Of a stretch of 64,000 bases of DNA, positions 8,780 through 16,830 are shown in pieces. The notes below the pieces were generated by a model. It was not told where the DNA came from. It saw nothing but the letters and a program-made list of their open reading frames with translations, and searched no databases. The DNA lies in contig CAZXSN010000001.1 in the NCBI GenBank assembly GCA_964643295.1, positions 62,001 through 126,000 of the forward strand, given 5' to 3'. Within the stretch, counting starts at the first letter, position 1. Each line of letters opens with the position of its first letter. A program made the translations under genes and the position numbers. Source of the stretch: Merdiplasma sp964643295. Lineage in GTDB: Bacteria; Bacillota; Clostridia; Lachnospirales; Lachnospiraceae.

Positions 8780-8808
8780 ATTCTACCATCCGACCCGAGA
8801 ATCCGCAA
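8780..8808 (-). promoter_or_regulatory. Sigma-A-type promoter for pgi
   Basis: On the minus strand TTGCGG (8808-8803) and TAGAAT (8785-8780) are separated by exactly 17 nt. The position is right for pgi and the sequence is close to consensus at both boxes. Confidence 0.6.
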
Positions 8809-8850
8809 GTCCCCGCTTTTTTCCGCGCGTCCTGCGTTCCGGCTTCTTTG

Positions 8851-9552
8851 CTACCGCAGTTCTTCCATCAGCCCCTCGATGAGCCGTACACAGTGCTCCG
8901 CCGCCTGCTGTTCAAAGGTCGGATAATCCATCTGGGCGCTGTCGTCTGCCTTGTCGGAGATGGCCCGCAGAATCACAAACGGCACCTGATTTAAATAGGC
9001 CGTCTGGGCAACTGCCGCTCCCTCCATCTCTGTACAGAATCCATGGAAGAGTCCTTCGATTCGATTCTTGGACTCCCGGTCCGCCACAAACTGATCCCCG
9101 CTGACGATGCGGCCCCGGAAAACCTTTATCTGCGGGTTTACTCTCTCGCACACCCGCTGCGCCGTCTCCGAAAGAAATGCATCCGCTTCAAAGGAAAAGA
9201 CTTCCATCTGCGGAATCTGTCCCGGCGGATAACCGAAATTGACAGCGTCCATGTCGTGATGCACGACATCCGTGGAGATGACAATGTCCCCGATGTCAAT
9301 CTGCGGATTCAAAGAGCCGGCAACCCCTGTATTGATTACCCGGTCTGCCCCAAACTGATCAATCAAAATCTGTGTGCAGACCGCCGCGTTCACCTTTCCG
9401 ATTCCGCTGCGCACAACCGCCGCCGGTTTTCCCTTCAGCAGTCCAACGCAAAAATCCATGCCCGCCTTCCGGAAACTTTCCGCGTCTGTCATTTCCTTCT
9501 TCAAACGATCCACTTCCACGTCCATCGCGCCGATGATCCCGATTCTGCCCAT
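8851..9552 (-). CDS. mtnN: 5'-methylthioadenosine/S-adenosylhomocysteine nucleosidase
   Basis: MtnN (Pfs) cleaves adenine from methylthioadenosine and S-adenosylhomocysteine, serving methyl-group recycling and, in some bacteria, autoinducer-2 production. The start is taken at MGRIGIIGAMD (9552), which has GGGAGGAG 6 bases upstream; a start at 9570 would overlap that site. The 233-residue protein shows IIGAMDVEVD at the N-terminus, VVRSGIGKVNAAV (about 48-60), INTGVAGSLNP, the EMEGAAVAQTAY substrate-binding segment and the catalytic-Asp region RAISDKADD. The related metK gene is about 38 kb away, so there is no shared operon. Confidence 0.96.
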   Translation of the reverse strand: MGRIGIIGAMDVEVDRLKKEMTDAESFRKAGMDFCVGLLKGKPAAVVRSGIGKVNAAVCTQILIDQFGADRVINTGVAGSLNPQIDIGDIVISTDVVHHDMDAVNFGYPPGQIPQMEVFSFEADAFLSETAQRVCERVNPQIKVFRGRIVSGDQFVADRESKNRIEGLFHGFCTEMEGAAVAQTAYLNQVPFVILRAISDKADDSAQMDYPTFEQQAAEHCVRLIEGLMEELR

Positions 9553-9840
9553 ACTAACTCCTCCCTGCACTGCTCCCCTGCCGGTTCTTTTTTTGCCGGC
9601 CGGGAGGGTAAATTCCTCTAAAGTGAGCTTTCCTGCTGTCTCCTGAAACCCTATTTCAAGCTTTCCGCGCCTGTTTCCATGTTTACCTTACCACAGATCC
9701 CCTGAAAAAACCAGTGCAAAAGTCCGCTCAGGCAGAAGCCCCGTCTGTACCCGAAGCGGAATTTACCCCGAGAACTCCCTTCTTTCCCGTCTGAATCCAG
9801 CCAGACGCATCCCAGGGCAACTCCCGCACTAATGCCCTGT

Positions 9841-9895
9841 TTTCGTTCCTTTTGTCCCCTGATTGTGGTTATAAATTCACCCGGGATTTCCCCTA
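9841..9895. repeat. Left 55-bp copy flush against the assembly gap
   Basis: The 55 bases before the N run are identical to the 55 bases after it. Exact identity ending precisely at both gap borders points to overlapping contig ends of an assembler working with 55-mers, rather than to a biological repeat. A short tandem repeat that defeated assembly is possible. Confidence 0.8.
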
Positions 9896-9995
9896 NNNNN
9901 NNNNNNNNNNNNNNNNNNNNNNNNNNNNNNNNNNNNNNNNNNNNNNNNNNNNNNNNNNNNNNNNNNNNNNNNNNNNNNNNNNNNNNNNNNNNNNN
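9896..9995. other. Assembly gap (100 N)
   Basis: Exactly 100 N residues, the usual placeholder for a gap of unknown length. Frames reading through it are not genes. Confidence 0.98.
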
Positions 9996-10050
9996 TTTCG
10001 TTCCTTTTGTCCCCTGATTGTGGTTATAAATTCACCCGGGATTTCCCCTA
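9996..10050. repeat. Right 55-bp copy flush against the assembly gap
   Basis: Identical to 9841-9895, beginning at the first base after the N run. Confidence 0.8.
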
Positions 10051-10093
10051 TATGATGGCAATCAGCCGGTAGAAACGGCGAACGGATTTTCCA

Positions 10094-10121
10094 TTGCTTT
10101 TTCCGGAAATTCTGCTAAACT
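10094..10121 (+). promoter_or_regulatory. Promoter for the TSCPD gene
   Basis: TTGCTT (10094-10099) and TAAACT (10116-10121) are 16 nt apart, about 54 bp before the start codon. An overlapping TATACA could serve as the -10 instead. Confidence 0.45.
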
Positions 10122-10174
10122 ATACATGCTGCGGTTCATTTTCGCGGTTCAAACATACAAGGAGGAGAACGAAC

Positions 10175-10429
10175 ATGACCTACAAAACCAGTGGAACCTG
10201 TTCTCAGGCGATCGAATTTGACTTAAAAGACGGCATCGTGAGAAATGTGCAGTTTATCGGAGGATGCAATGGGAATACCCAGGGAATCGCCAAACTTGTG
10301 GAGGGCATGCCTGTCCAGGAAGTCATTGAACGGCTGGATGGCATCACCTGCGGCTTCAAACCCACTTCCTGCCCGGATCAGCTGGCGAAAGCGTTAAAAC
10401 AGGCCGTCGCACAGGCTCCCACCGCCTGA
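10175..10429 (+). CDS. TSCPD domain protein (TIGR03905-like)
   Basis: This 84-residue protein starts at the ATG at 10175, which follows a strong AAGGAGGAG site; an in-frame ATG at 10094 lies inside the promoter. It carries the family signature almost in full: YKTSGTCSQAIEFDL at the start, FIGGCNGNTQGI near residue 28 and the C-terminal FKPTSCPDQLAKAL. The paired cysteines (CS, GCNGN, CGFKPTSCPD) suggest a metal or redox site; the domain also occurs at the C-terminus of some ribonucleotide reductases. Biochemical function is unknown. It is one of only four intact plus-strand genes in the window. Confidence 0.88.
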   Translation: MTYKTSGTCSQAIEFDLKDGIVRNVQFIGGCNGNTQGIAKLVEGMPVQEVIERLDGITCGFKPTSCPDQLAKALKQAVAQAPTA

Positions 10430-10641
10430 TCTTTTTTCGGCTCCCGGAAAAAAGGACGTTTAAAAGACCGCAAAGCCCGACTGGCATCTAAAAAATCTGC
10501 CGGAAAACCGAAAGTTTACGTCCCTGAAAAGCCCCCTTAGCCGGCTGCCATTGTCTTACGTACGGGTTTCCATCCTGCCAGTGACAGGCACAGGATGCCT
10601 TAAGAACTTTCCTGTCTCCCGCTTTCAAAGGACTTCCTAAA

Positions 10642-11592
10642 ATGCAGAATTATTATGAGCTCCTGGGCGTTAGCAGGGATGCGACGCCCGAAGAAATCAG
10701 AAATGCCTACCGCAGCCTGGCGAAAAAATATCACCCGGATTCCTCCGATGTCCAAAAGGATAAGGAACAGTTCCAGAAAATCCAGGAAGCCTATGCCGTC
10801 CTCTCCAGTGAGAGCAAACGAAAGGTTTACGATTCCTATGGCCATGAGGCCTACCAGAAAAGCTACTACGCGGCTCATCCGGAGGATGTCCCCGGACAGG
10901 GAAAAACCGGTCATACGCACGGATGCGGGCGGGGAGAAAGCTGCGATGGAGACTGCGAAAACTGCGAACATCATGAGGAAGACAAAAAAGGGGAGGAAAC
11001 CTGGAAGCATGTCGTGCGTCTGGCCGTGTGGCTGGAGATGGAGGAAACCTTCCGCGAAGTTGTAAAAGACGTCGTCCTGACCGAACGCTTCGCCGATGCG
11101 GGATTTTCCCCTGCACAGAAGGAGACTGAAAAACGGTGGCGGTTTTCGGTGAGAATCCCTGCCAACACTTACGAAAAACAAAATTTCCCCCTCGAGGAAG
11201 TCATCATCGGAAACGAAGAGCTGATCGAATACCTGCATACCGCTTATCCGGACAACTGCTATGTAGTGATCCTGCTGCTTCGCGACAAGCCGGGATACAC
11301 CCGCCAGGCCTTCCATCTTTACCTGGATTACACGGTTGATTTTCACACACTGGTGCTGGGCGGAAGGGTAAAGATTCCCTCGGTGACCGGTGAATTTCTC
11401 TATGATATCCCCGCAGGAACTTCCCCCGAGCGGAAACTGCGGATCCCGAACAAGGGCTTAAATTATCCGCCGGAAATAGGAAAACGCGGAGATCTGTATT
11501 TAAATCTCCACGTTCGAATCCCCAGGCAGTTAACGGATGCCCAGAGGAAAGCCTTTGAAACGCTGCGCAGCGCACTGGAATGCGCAAACTAA
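10642..11592 (+). CDS. DnaJ-like J-domain protein
   Basis: The 316-residue protein begins with a canonical J domain (about residues 3-67), including YYELLGV, the HPD tripeptide that stimulates Hsp70 ATPase, and KVYDSYG. A His/Cys-rich linker follows (HTHGCGRGESCDGDCENCEHHEED, split into CxxxxC-type spacings around residues 93-116), and could bind metal. The C-terminal half resembles a DnaJ substrate-binding beta-domain: DYTVDFHTLVLGGRVKIPSVTG, then IPAGTSPERKLRIPNKGLNYP. The zinc-finger CxxCxGxG repeats of true DnaJ are absent, so this is a type II/CbpA-like co-chaperone and probably not the main dnaJ. Its 3' 190 bp are duplicated at 16340-16520. Confidence 0.88.
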   Translation: MQNYYELLGVSRDATPEEIRNAYRSLAKKYHPDSSDVQKDKEQFQKIQEAYAVLSSESKRKVYDSYGHEAYQKSYYAAHPEDVPGQGKTGHTHGCGRGESCDGDCENCEHHEEDKKGEETWKHVVRLAVWLEMEETFREVVKDVVLTERFADAGFSPAQKETEKRWRFSVRIPANTYEKQNFPLEEVIIGNEELIEYLHTAYPDNCYVVILLLRDKPGYTRQAFHLYLDYTVDFHTLVLGGRVKIPSVTGEFLYDIPAGTSPERKLRIPNKGLNYPPEIGKRGDLYLNLHVRIPRQLTDAQRKAFETLRSALECAN

Positions 11593-11890
11593 AGTTTCTC
11601 AGGGTTTCGCCCCCGGACAATAAGGATCGGGGTGCGCCCTAAACGCACCCGATTCAAATTTTTCATACATCAAAGTGACACGCGCAAGCAAAGTGTCCGG
11701 GAAAGGTCCCCGGCAGCCGGTTGGTATGCCCCACTCCCGGAAGCATTGGCCGAGGCTTAAGCAGGGTTTCATCATCCGCTGCACAGCGGCCATCCTCATC
11801 AGACCCGCGGCATGGTCAGCCAAAATCAGCTCACGATCCGAATGCGTTTGCGAAAACTCTTCGCAGACGCTGTGCCGAACCCGAAAAAAG
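11400..11890. repeat. Segmental duplication, copy 1
   Basis: This segment (DnaJ-like 3' end plus a ceramidase 3' remnant) aligns along its whole length with 16330-16830. The two copies are about 80-85% identical by eye. The gene order and orientation are the same, so the two were one tandemly duplicated unit. Confidence 0.8.
11599..11890 (-). pseudogene. Ceramidase-like gene, decayed copy (3' end)
   Basis: Read on the minus strand, the sequence matches the last 95 or so codons of the intact ceramidase-like gene at 16530-17867. Corresponding pieces are SDRELILADH versus AARELIVVNH, FREWGIPTGCRG versus the PMLPGVGHTNQLPG region, and YEKFESGA...CPGAKP versus YEKLEPGA...SLGPKP. Frame shifts and substitutions break it, and upstream it is cut off by the transposase gene that ends at 11905. 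A further short piece of probably the same copy lies at 15925-15997. Confidence 0.8.
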
Positions 11891-11904
11891 TGACAGCGCA
11901 AATT

Positions 11905-13284
11905 TTAATTGTCAAACTTCAGTTTCATATCCGTAAAAAACCGGTTAAACGTCTCCTGCTTGGAGAACGCATAGTAAAAGTCCGTATGAAACGCCTTCTG
12001 AATCAGCCTGTAATCATCGGCGGCTCCCGGTTTTCCTGACATGTCCAGCAGCATTACATAACCGCCTCTGTCGATTACGATACAGTTTGCTTCTCTCAGC
12101 GCATCCCTAATTCGCCCTGCCGGAATCCGGTCCCTGCCCATCCCAAGCTGGATCAGACGAATCATCACGGCACACAGAAGATGGAGAAGAAACATCCCGT
12201 TAATCCGGTCCTGTGTATTGATGAAACTCATCTTTGCGTCGTAATCCGGTATTACCGTCCGCAGGGTATGCTCACAGCAGGCATAGGCGTCGTATACCTG
12301 CAGCGCTGCCTTATCGGACATGCTGCCATCCAGGATATATAAGACCTCCTTCTCATTTGGCAGTTCGCTTTTTCGCAGGTCATCCGGAACAATCAGCCGT
12401 CTTGCTGAAGACTTCTCCCCAACGGTTTCCTCTCCGTCCGGCCGCTGGAGAGTTCCGTCCGCGTTTACCGGGACTTTTCCCACGCCAATCCAGGATCCCT
12501 CCAGATCCGTCAGTTCCCCGATGCCGGAAACCCTTGTAACCGCCCGCGTCCGTTTGATCCGAAACGTATCCATCCCATCATGAAACCGTCTGGCATTCTC
12601 AAACTCGTCAGCGTCTGTCAAAGCGGGAACGAAAAAGCGCGGTTTCCATTCGTCATCACAAAAAAACGTCATGCGGAAGGTGGCATCTTTCTCCCGCCGC
12701 GGCGGCGATGGCTCCTCCCCCTCATCCATGCACAGGATTTCCGGAAGCCCTTTCCCTGTCAGCTTCCGGATCCTCTTATCCAGAAATTTCTGCACCTCAA
12801 ACAGGTTCTTTCCATACGTTCCTAACTCCTCATAGAGATCCTTTGCCGTCACCGGCTGGGCAAACATCCCGTAATACTGCGGCAGCCGTTCCACAGCTTC
12901 CTTAAGGCTGCCCCCGTACAGGATCTGATCGGCAGCCAGATATTTCAGCTGTTCACTCTGCCACACGCAATCCTTCCCATGCAGCAGTTCATAGACAGAA
13001 TCTAAGAACTTAAATCCGTAGTTTACGGACTGTCGGACACCCAGGTCGATTGTCATGGAGATGGGGAAACTGATGCTCTGTGTTTTATCAATCACGAGCT
13101 CATCATTGCATGCGTTAACCTCTCTCCAGAAAAGCTCCTGATCCTCATGGTCCTCCGCGTATCCAAAGTCCCGAATCGTCCTCTGTTTCGGGGACGTACC
13201 CGGGTACGGCCGGTAAGACTGCATGACGCGGACCTGTGTTTTCACAGTGCCGTTGGCGAATTTGTGTTTCGTTTTGTTGATCAT
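11905..13284 (-). mobile_element. IS1634-like transposase gene (diverged)
   Basis: The 459-residue protein has the layout of IS1634/IS4-type DDE transposases: an N-terminal segment with TIRDFGY, NYGFKFLDSVYELL (about 77-90), then ILCMDEG (first acidic residue candidate near 190). The C-terminal block EHTLRTVIPDYDAKMSFINTQDRINGMFL is the usual IEexFR...R.xxRIxxHF region. The central part is shorter than in typical 550-600 residue members, and the usual YYDxTNxYFE motif is changed to CMDEGEEPSPP, so activity is doubtful. A ribosome site (AGAGGTG) precedes the ATG. Both flanks begin with CAGC-AAATTT-like sequence (about 11893 and, inverted, 13352), possibly worn terminal repeats. It sits inside the decayed ceramidase copy. 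Confidence 0.65.
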
Positions 13285-13557
13285 GTGCGGTTCACCTCTT
13301 TTCTGGTCCCATTATAACCCTACTGAAATTGCTTATTAAGATAAATTTTGCTGTTTATAAAAATTTTATATTTTTCCTCAGCAGACAAATCAGACTTCCA
13401 GGCTGCTCATTCAGCCGGACGGGCAAATACGTTTTTCCCCTTTTCTCAGGACCGCATGAGGACAGATTTCAGATATTCCCGCAAGTGTAGACCCCTCCAC
13501 TGGGAAACAAAATCGTCTGGAATTTTGCCTATTTTATCCCAGCCTTTCTCTGCCTGC

Positions 13558-14007
13558 TTATTTTTCTTTCAGAACGCGGAGAATCGTAGACTTGCCAAGA
13601 GAAATCCCTGTCTGTTCCTTAAATACTCTCGCCAGTTCCCGTGTGGACCAGCTCTTTTTCCCAGGCGGAGGATCGGATTCCTGAAGCTGAAAGATCAGGG
13701 AGCGCATTTCCTCCGTTACCTTCTTATTCGCGGTATCGGAATTCCTGTTTCGCTGAATGGACAGTATCCTCTCCAGGCCTCCCTCCTGATAGAGGCTCAG
13801 AGTGCTGAAGACAGTTGATATAGATACATTCGCGTCCATGGCCACCTGTGCCCGTGTCTTCCGGCCGTGATTTTCATCAGCGGAAAGCAGGATCTGACAC
13901 CTTTGCCTGATTGTCCTGCACACCTGCGGATCCTTCACGGTCCTGGAAAGAGTTTCCCGTTCCTGCTCGCTTAAACGCAGTGAGTTTTTCTCTTCTCTCA
14001 TTCTCAT
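13558..14007 (-). CDS. IS630-type helix-turn-helix protein lacking a catalytic half
   Basis: The 149 residues match the N-terminal DNA-binding half of IS630-family transposases: a first HTH around RTRAQVAMDANVSISTVFSTLSLYQEGG (about 50-77) and a winged-helix-like second unit, WSTRELARVFKEQTGISLGKSTILRVLKEK, at the C-terminus. No DDE domain follows in any frame before the transposase at 13284. The ATG at 14007 has a good GAGAGGTGA site. It may be the remaining orfA of a broken IS630 element, or a domesticated regulator. The region 13285-13557 downstream holds no gene that I can support. Confidence 0.65.
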   Translation of the reverse strand: MRMREEKNSLRLSEQERETLSRTVKDPQVCRTIRQRCQILLSADENHGRKTRAQVAMDANVSISTVFSTLSLYQEGGLERILSIQRNRNSDTANKKVTEEMRSLIFQLQESDPPPGKKSWSTRELARVFKEQTGISLGKSTILRVLKEK

Positions 14008-14370
14008 AAAATCACCTCTCCTCGATACTAAATCAGCGGGAATATCCTGTCAAGTTCAGGAAAGCTGCGCCGGACTTCAGGAGGGCTGCTCACGGCCTGG
14101 GCGAACAGACATTTCTCAGCACCGGGATCAGAGACTTAAGGGCACCCTCAGAAGATGTAAACTGGCTTAATAAGTATATCTTTTATTACTATATACCGGT
14201 TTCAGTATTTCCCGGAGATGCAGATGCTGGAAATTTGAAGCCTGCTTTGGAAAGGTTTTTCTTGCCGGATTTGAAATTTGCAAAATTCTCAAACCTCCTT
14301 GGCTCAATCATTATTTTATCGTCCTAATCCATGTATTCCCTGTGGGCTTCCTTTGCGTTGTTTTCAAATC
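14008..14370. other. Intergenic region in the accessory zone
   Basis: No gene is supported. The sequence is more AT-rich than its surroundings (for example around 14168-14200) and may contain a promoter for the helix-turn-helix ORF. No repeat shared with other parts of the window was noticed. Confidence 0.4.
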
Positions 14371-15054
14371 TCAATTCCAATCTTCACCAGTCTCATCAAG
14401 TTTTTTCCGCAGCGTATCTTCCAAAGCAGAAAAAGCGGGAATATAACTGTCGCGGATAAGCAAAAGCATTTCGTCGATTTTTTCCTCATCGTAAAGATGA
14501 ACAGAGGAATTGCGGCTGCGGAGCATGGAAAGCCACACAGATTGATCTTCAATAAAGCCGAATTTGTAGCCGATCTGTAAAATTTCCCTTGGGGACATGC
14601 TGTCCCCGCCTGCACCGTGTTCTCTCAAAACAGCCTGCAGTGCTTTCCGTGCATGCTCAAATGTCAGGATGAACTGTCCGATTATGCCAGTTTTATATAT
14701 CTCATCTTTATCGGCAATGGTAAAATCCGCCGATTGAAGCACCTTTAAGCTTCTTGCGAAATATCGATCTCCTTCATATATGATCACTCCGTCTCGTTTT
14801 ATTTCCTTTTCCAATTCTTCGTTTATACCTTTATCCAAATCTACAACATCAAAAGTCAGCAGTGTCCAGGCGTTATAGGTAAGATCCAAGTAAAAATCAG
14901 AAATATTCCCGCCGCTTGCCGCAAGGTCAATGTCGCTGCGTTCGCTGTGCGTTCCTCTTGCCCGCGAGCCGAAAAGCATCACCTTTTCGATGTTGTTTTT
15001 CTTCGCAAATTTCTCTATATCGTTCATCACTCTGTCTGGAATATTATATTTCAT
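14371..15054 (-). CDS. Fused MntA-like nucleotidyltransferase / HepT-like HEPN protein
   Basis: The start is placed at the ATG at 15054 (AGGAGTGG upstream). Residues 1-100 are a minimal nucleotidyltransferase with GSRARGTHSERSDID, an exact GSx10DxD signature. Residues 105-225 are a HI0074/HepT-type helical domain with RNSSVHLY, an exact Rx4HxY HEPN ribonuclease motif. In type VII toxin-antitoxin systems the nucleotidyltransferase antitoxin adenylylates the Tyr of that motif in the separate HepT toxin. Here both are in one chain, so the pair would act in cis. HI0074-type proteins are also called nucleotidyltransferase substrate-binding proteins, so a toxin role is inference. Its location among transposase debris suits a mobile system. 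Confidence 0.82.
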   Translation of the reverse strand: MKYNIPDRVMNDIEKFAKKNNIEKVMLFGSRARGTHSERSDIDLAASGGNISDFYLDLTYNAWTLLTFDVVDLDKGINEELEKEIKRDGVIIYEGDRYFARSLKVLQSADFTIADKDEIYKTGIIGQFILTFEHARKALQAVLREHGAGGDSMSPREILQIGYKFGFIEDQSVWLSMLRSRNSSVHLYDEEKIDEMLLLIRDSYIPAFSALEDTLRKKLDETGEDWN

Positions 15055-15924
15055 GGCCAACCACTCCTAACTTTCTCCTGATCATATTTTCCAGCTCATG
15101 GCCCTCTGGATCATCACCGAAAGTTCCGATGTCAGCCCTGCCATTCTTTCCTCCATCCTCCCGCTATTTAATTCCAGCATAGCGGCCAGGTATAAATATG
15201 TGCTCCTGCTTTGTGATTTCCCGCAGATCCGCCGCGGCGAAGAATTCTTGCAGAGATTTCTTAATTTATTGTATTCCTCTCAGGAATGCAATAACACGAA
15301 ATATTCGGCAGTTTTCACCCTCCAGGGTTCTTCTCGAAAAAGGATGCAAAACAATTCGATATTTCTCCTTTCCTGAGTTTATATCTATGAAAATCTGCAA
15401 ACTTTTCGAGGGATCATTAAATTTTGCTTTATGCAGCTATCGGATGTAAATGGTTTGTTCCCTTCGTTCTTAAAGAGGTCCCCCTGCAAACTTTACCTGA
15501 CTTTCCAAAGCCGGGGAGGCAGGATTTCCTCCTCCGCAAAGCTTTGGAAGTATCACTTAATCTCCTCTTTTTCAAAGAGTCCATTTTCAGCGGCTCACAC
15601 TGATTTCGTGTGTCTTCGTGAACCTGTATCATAAGCTTAACGATTGAGGAAAGCACAGGGTAAATCCGGTTCAAATATAGTAAATCACATTATCATCCAA
15701 AAATCAACCCCTTGAGACGATTTAGTATGTGAATACCTATTCATATCTGTTCATCGGCTTCAATCGGCAGCCGGTTTTTGACGCGCCGACTAATCACCGG
15801 TATCAGACGGCATTTAGCGGCACAGGTACATACTGTCAGCTGCCTGTTGAGCGGAAAGCCGCAGACCGGGACGGGAAATGTCTCCGAAGGAACTTATGTT
15901 TGGTAACTGCTGCTGTTTTGCAGC
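15055..15924. other. Non-coding or decayed stretch in the accessory zone
   Basis: I find no intact gene. A 33-codon minus-strand frame (about 15088-15189) and scattered short frames could be remnants but resemble nothing known to me. An inverted repeat, CTTTCCAAAGC / GCTTTGGAAG, spans about 15502-15551. Base composition is lower in GC than the neighbouring operon. Confidence 0.4.
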
Positions 15925-15997
15925 GTCTTCTTCTATCTGCCAGAACGGTTTTCTGTCTGCGCCAATAAAGCCCTTTCCTTTTCCCATCCCCATTTTA
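15925..15997 (-). pseudogene. Internal fragment of the ceramidase-like gene
   Basis: The minus-strand translation GMGKGKGFIGADRKPFWQIEED corresponds, residue by residue over about 22 positions, to GMGKGKSFIGVDRKQFYETEED of the intact gene (near its residue 148). It lies in the order and orientation expected if the decayed copy that ends at 11599 originally extended to here and was later split by insertions. Confidence 0.7.
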
Positions 15998-16074
15998 GGG
16001 GCAAAGAAGAAGGAAGTCTCCTAAGCCAGGACAGCCGTTCATGCGGGATCAGGACTTTGCGGTGAAACTATAAA

Positions 16075-16263
16075 ATGATTACAGCGTCAAAAGCCTGAGG
16101 CCACGGCATGCAAAGCATGCCAGTGGGTGAAAAGGCTTATTGACGCGCCCCAACATGAGGAAGAAGTGGGGCAGGGACCCCATGAATTCCGAATGTTGAG
16201 CAGGATTGTGGGAGCTGCGGAGCAGCGGAGCAATCCGTAATCACCTTTTGACGCTTGAATCAT
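16075..16263 (+). ncRNA. HEARO-like structured RNA element, copy A
   Basis: The 189-bp element is bounded by ATGATT...AATCAT. GCGTCAAAAG near its start pairs perfectly with CTTTTGACGC near its end. Inside are AAGCC / GGCTT enclosing GGCATGC / GCATGCC, a CCCC / GGGG arm, and GGATTG / CAATCC enclosing GCTGC / GCAGC. Copy B (45511-45727) keeps the same helices with different loop-proximal sequence. The element begins directly after ATGA, the insertion context described for HEARO (IsrB-associated omega-RNA) elements. No isrB/iscB gene is adjacent. The structured repeat is seen; the HEARO identity is a recognition from memory. Confidence 0.6.
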
Positions 16264-16329
16264 AAAATCTGCTGAGGGTGCATCTTTTGCTGTTTCCTGC
16301 GCATCCATAGGATAAAATCACCGCTGCTT

Positions 16330-16830
16330 TCTGTGAGGTCCCCACCGGTACTTCCCCCAGGCAGAAACTGCGGATCCCCAACAAGGGCTTGGATTATCCG
16401 GCGGAAATAGAAAAACGTGGAGATTTGTACTGAAATCTCCACGTTCGAATCCCCAGGCAGTTAACGCACACCCGAAAGAAAGCATTTGAGACGCTGCGCT
16501 GCGCACTGGAATGCACAATCTTAAGTTCCTCAGGGTTTCGGCCCCAGACTCTGAGGGCCGCGATGAGTCTCCGCCGCACCCGGTTCGAGTTTTTCATACA
16601 TCGAAGCGGCGTGCGCAAGCAAAGAACCCAGAAAAGTTCCCGGCAGCTGGTTGGTATGCCCCACACCCGGAAGCATTGGTCTGGGCTGAAGCAAAGTTTC
16701 ATCATCCGCTATATAGCCGCCGTCTCCCATCAGACTTGCATCGTGGTTGACCACAATCAGCTCACGGGCTGCAATGCGTTTCCGAAGGCTCTTTGCAAAC
16801 ACGTCATACAGTTCTCCGCTGGCTCCCAGG
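16330..16830. repeat. Segmental duplication, copy 2
   Basis: Homologous to 11400-11890. Here the ceramidase end is intact and the DnaJ end is decayed, the reverse of copy 1. Confidence 0.8.
16340..16520 (+). pseudogene. DnaJ-like gene, decayed copy (3' end)
   Basis: This is the counterpart of codons about 258-316 of the DnaJ-like gene at 10642-11592: GTSPRQKLRIPNKGLDYP, then HVRIPRQLT and the terminal ETLRCALEC. An in-frame TGA stands where the intact gene has TTA (GGA GAT TTG TAC TGA), and the original stop codon is lost. The 5' part is missing; the structured element at 16075-16263 lies just upstream. Confidence 0.85.

Larger units (their letters stand above)
9553..10174. other. Intergenic region containing an assembly gap
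   Basis: The stretch lies between the divergent mtnN and TSCPD genes. It holds no ORF of its own apart from frames running through the gap. Features are the 100-N gap, its 55-bp flanking duplicates and the promoter of the TSCPD gene, listed separately. Confidence 0.6.

Noticed and set aside
9841..10050. Genuine 55-bp direct repeat
   Set aside because: Both copies end exactly at the N run, which fits an assembly overlap better than biology.
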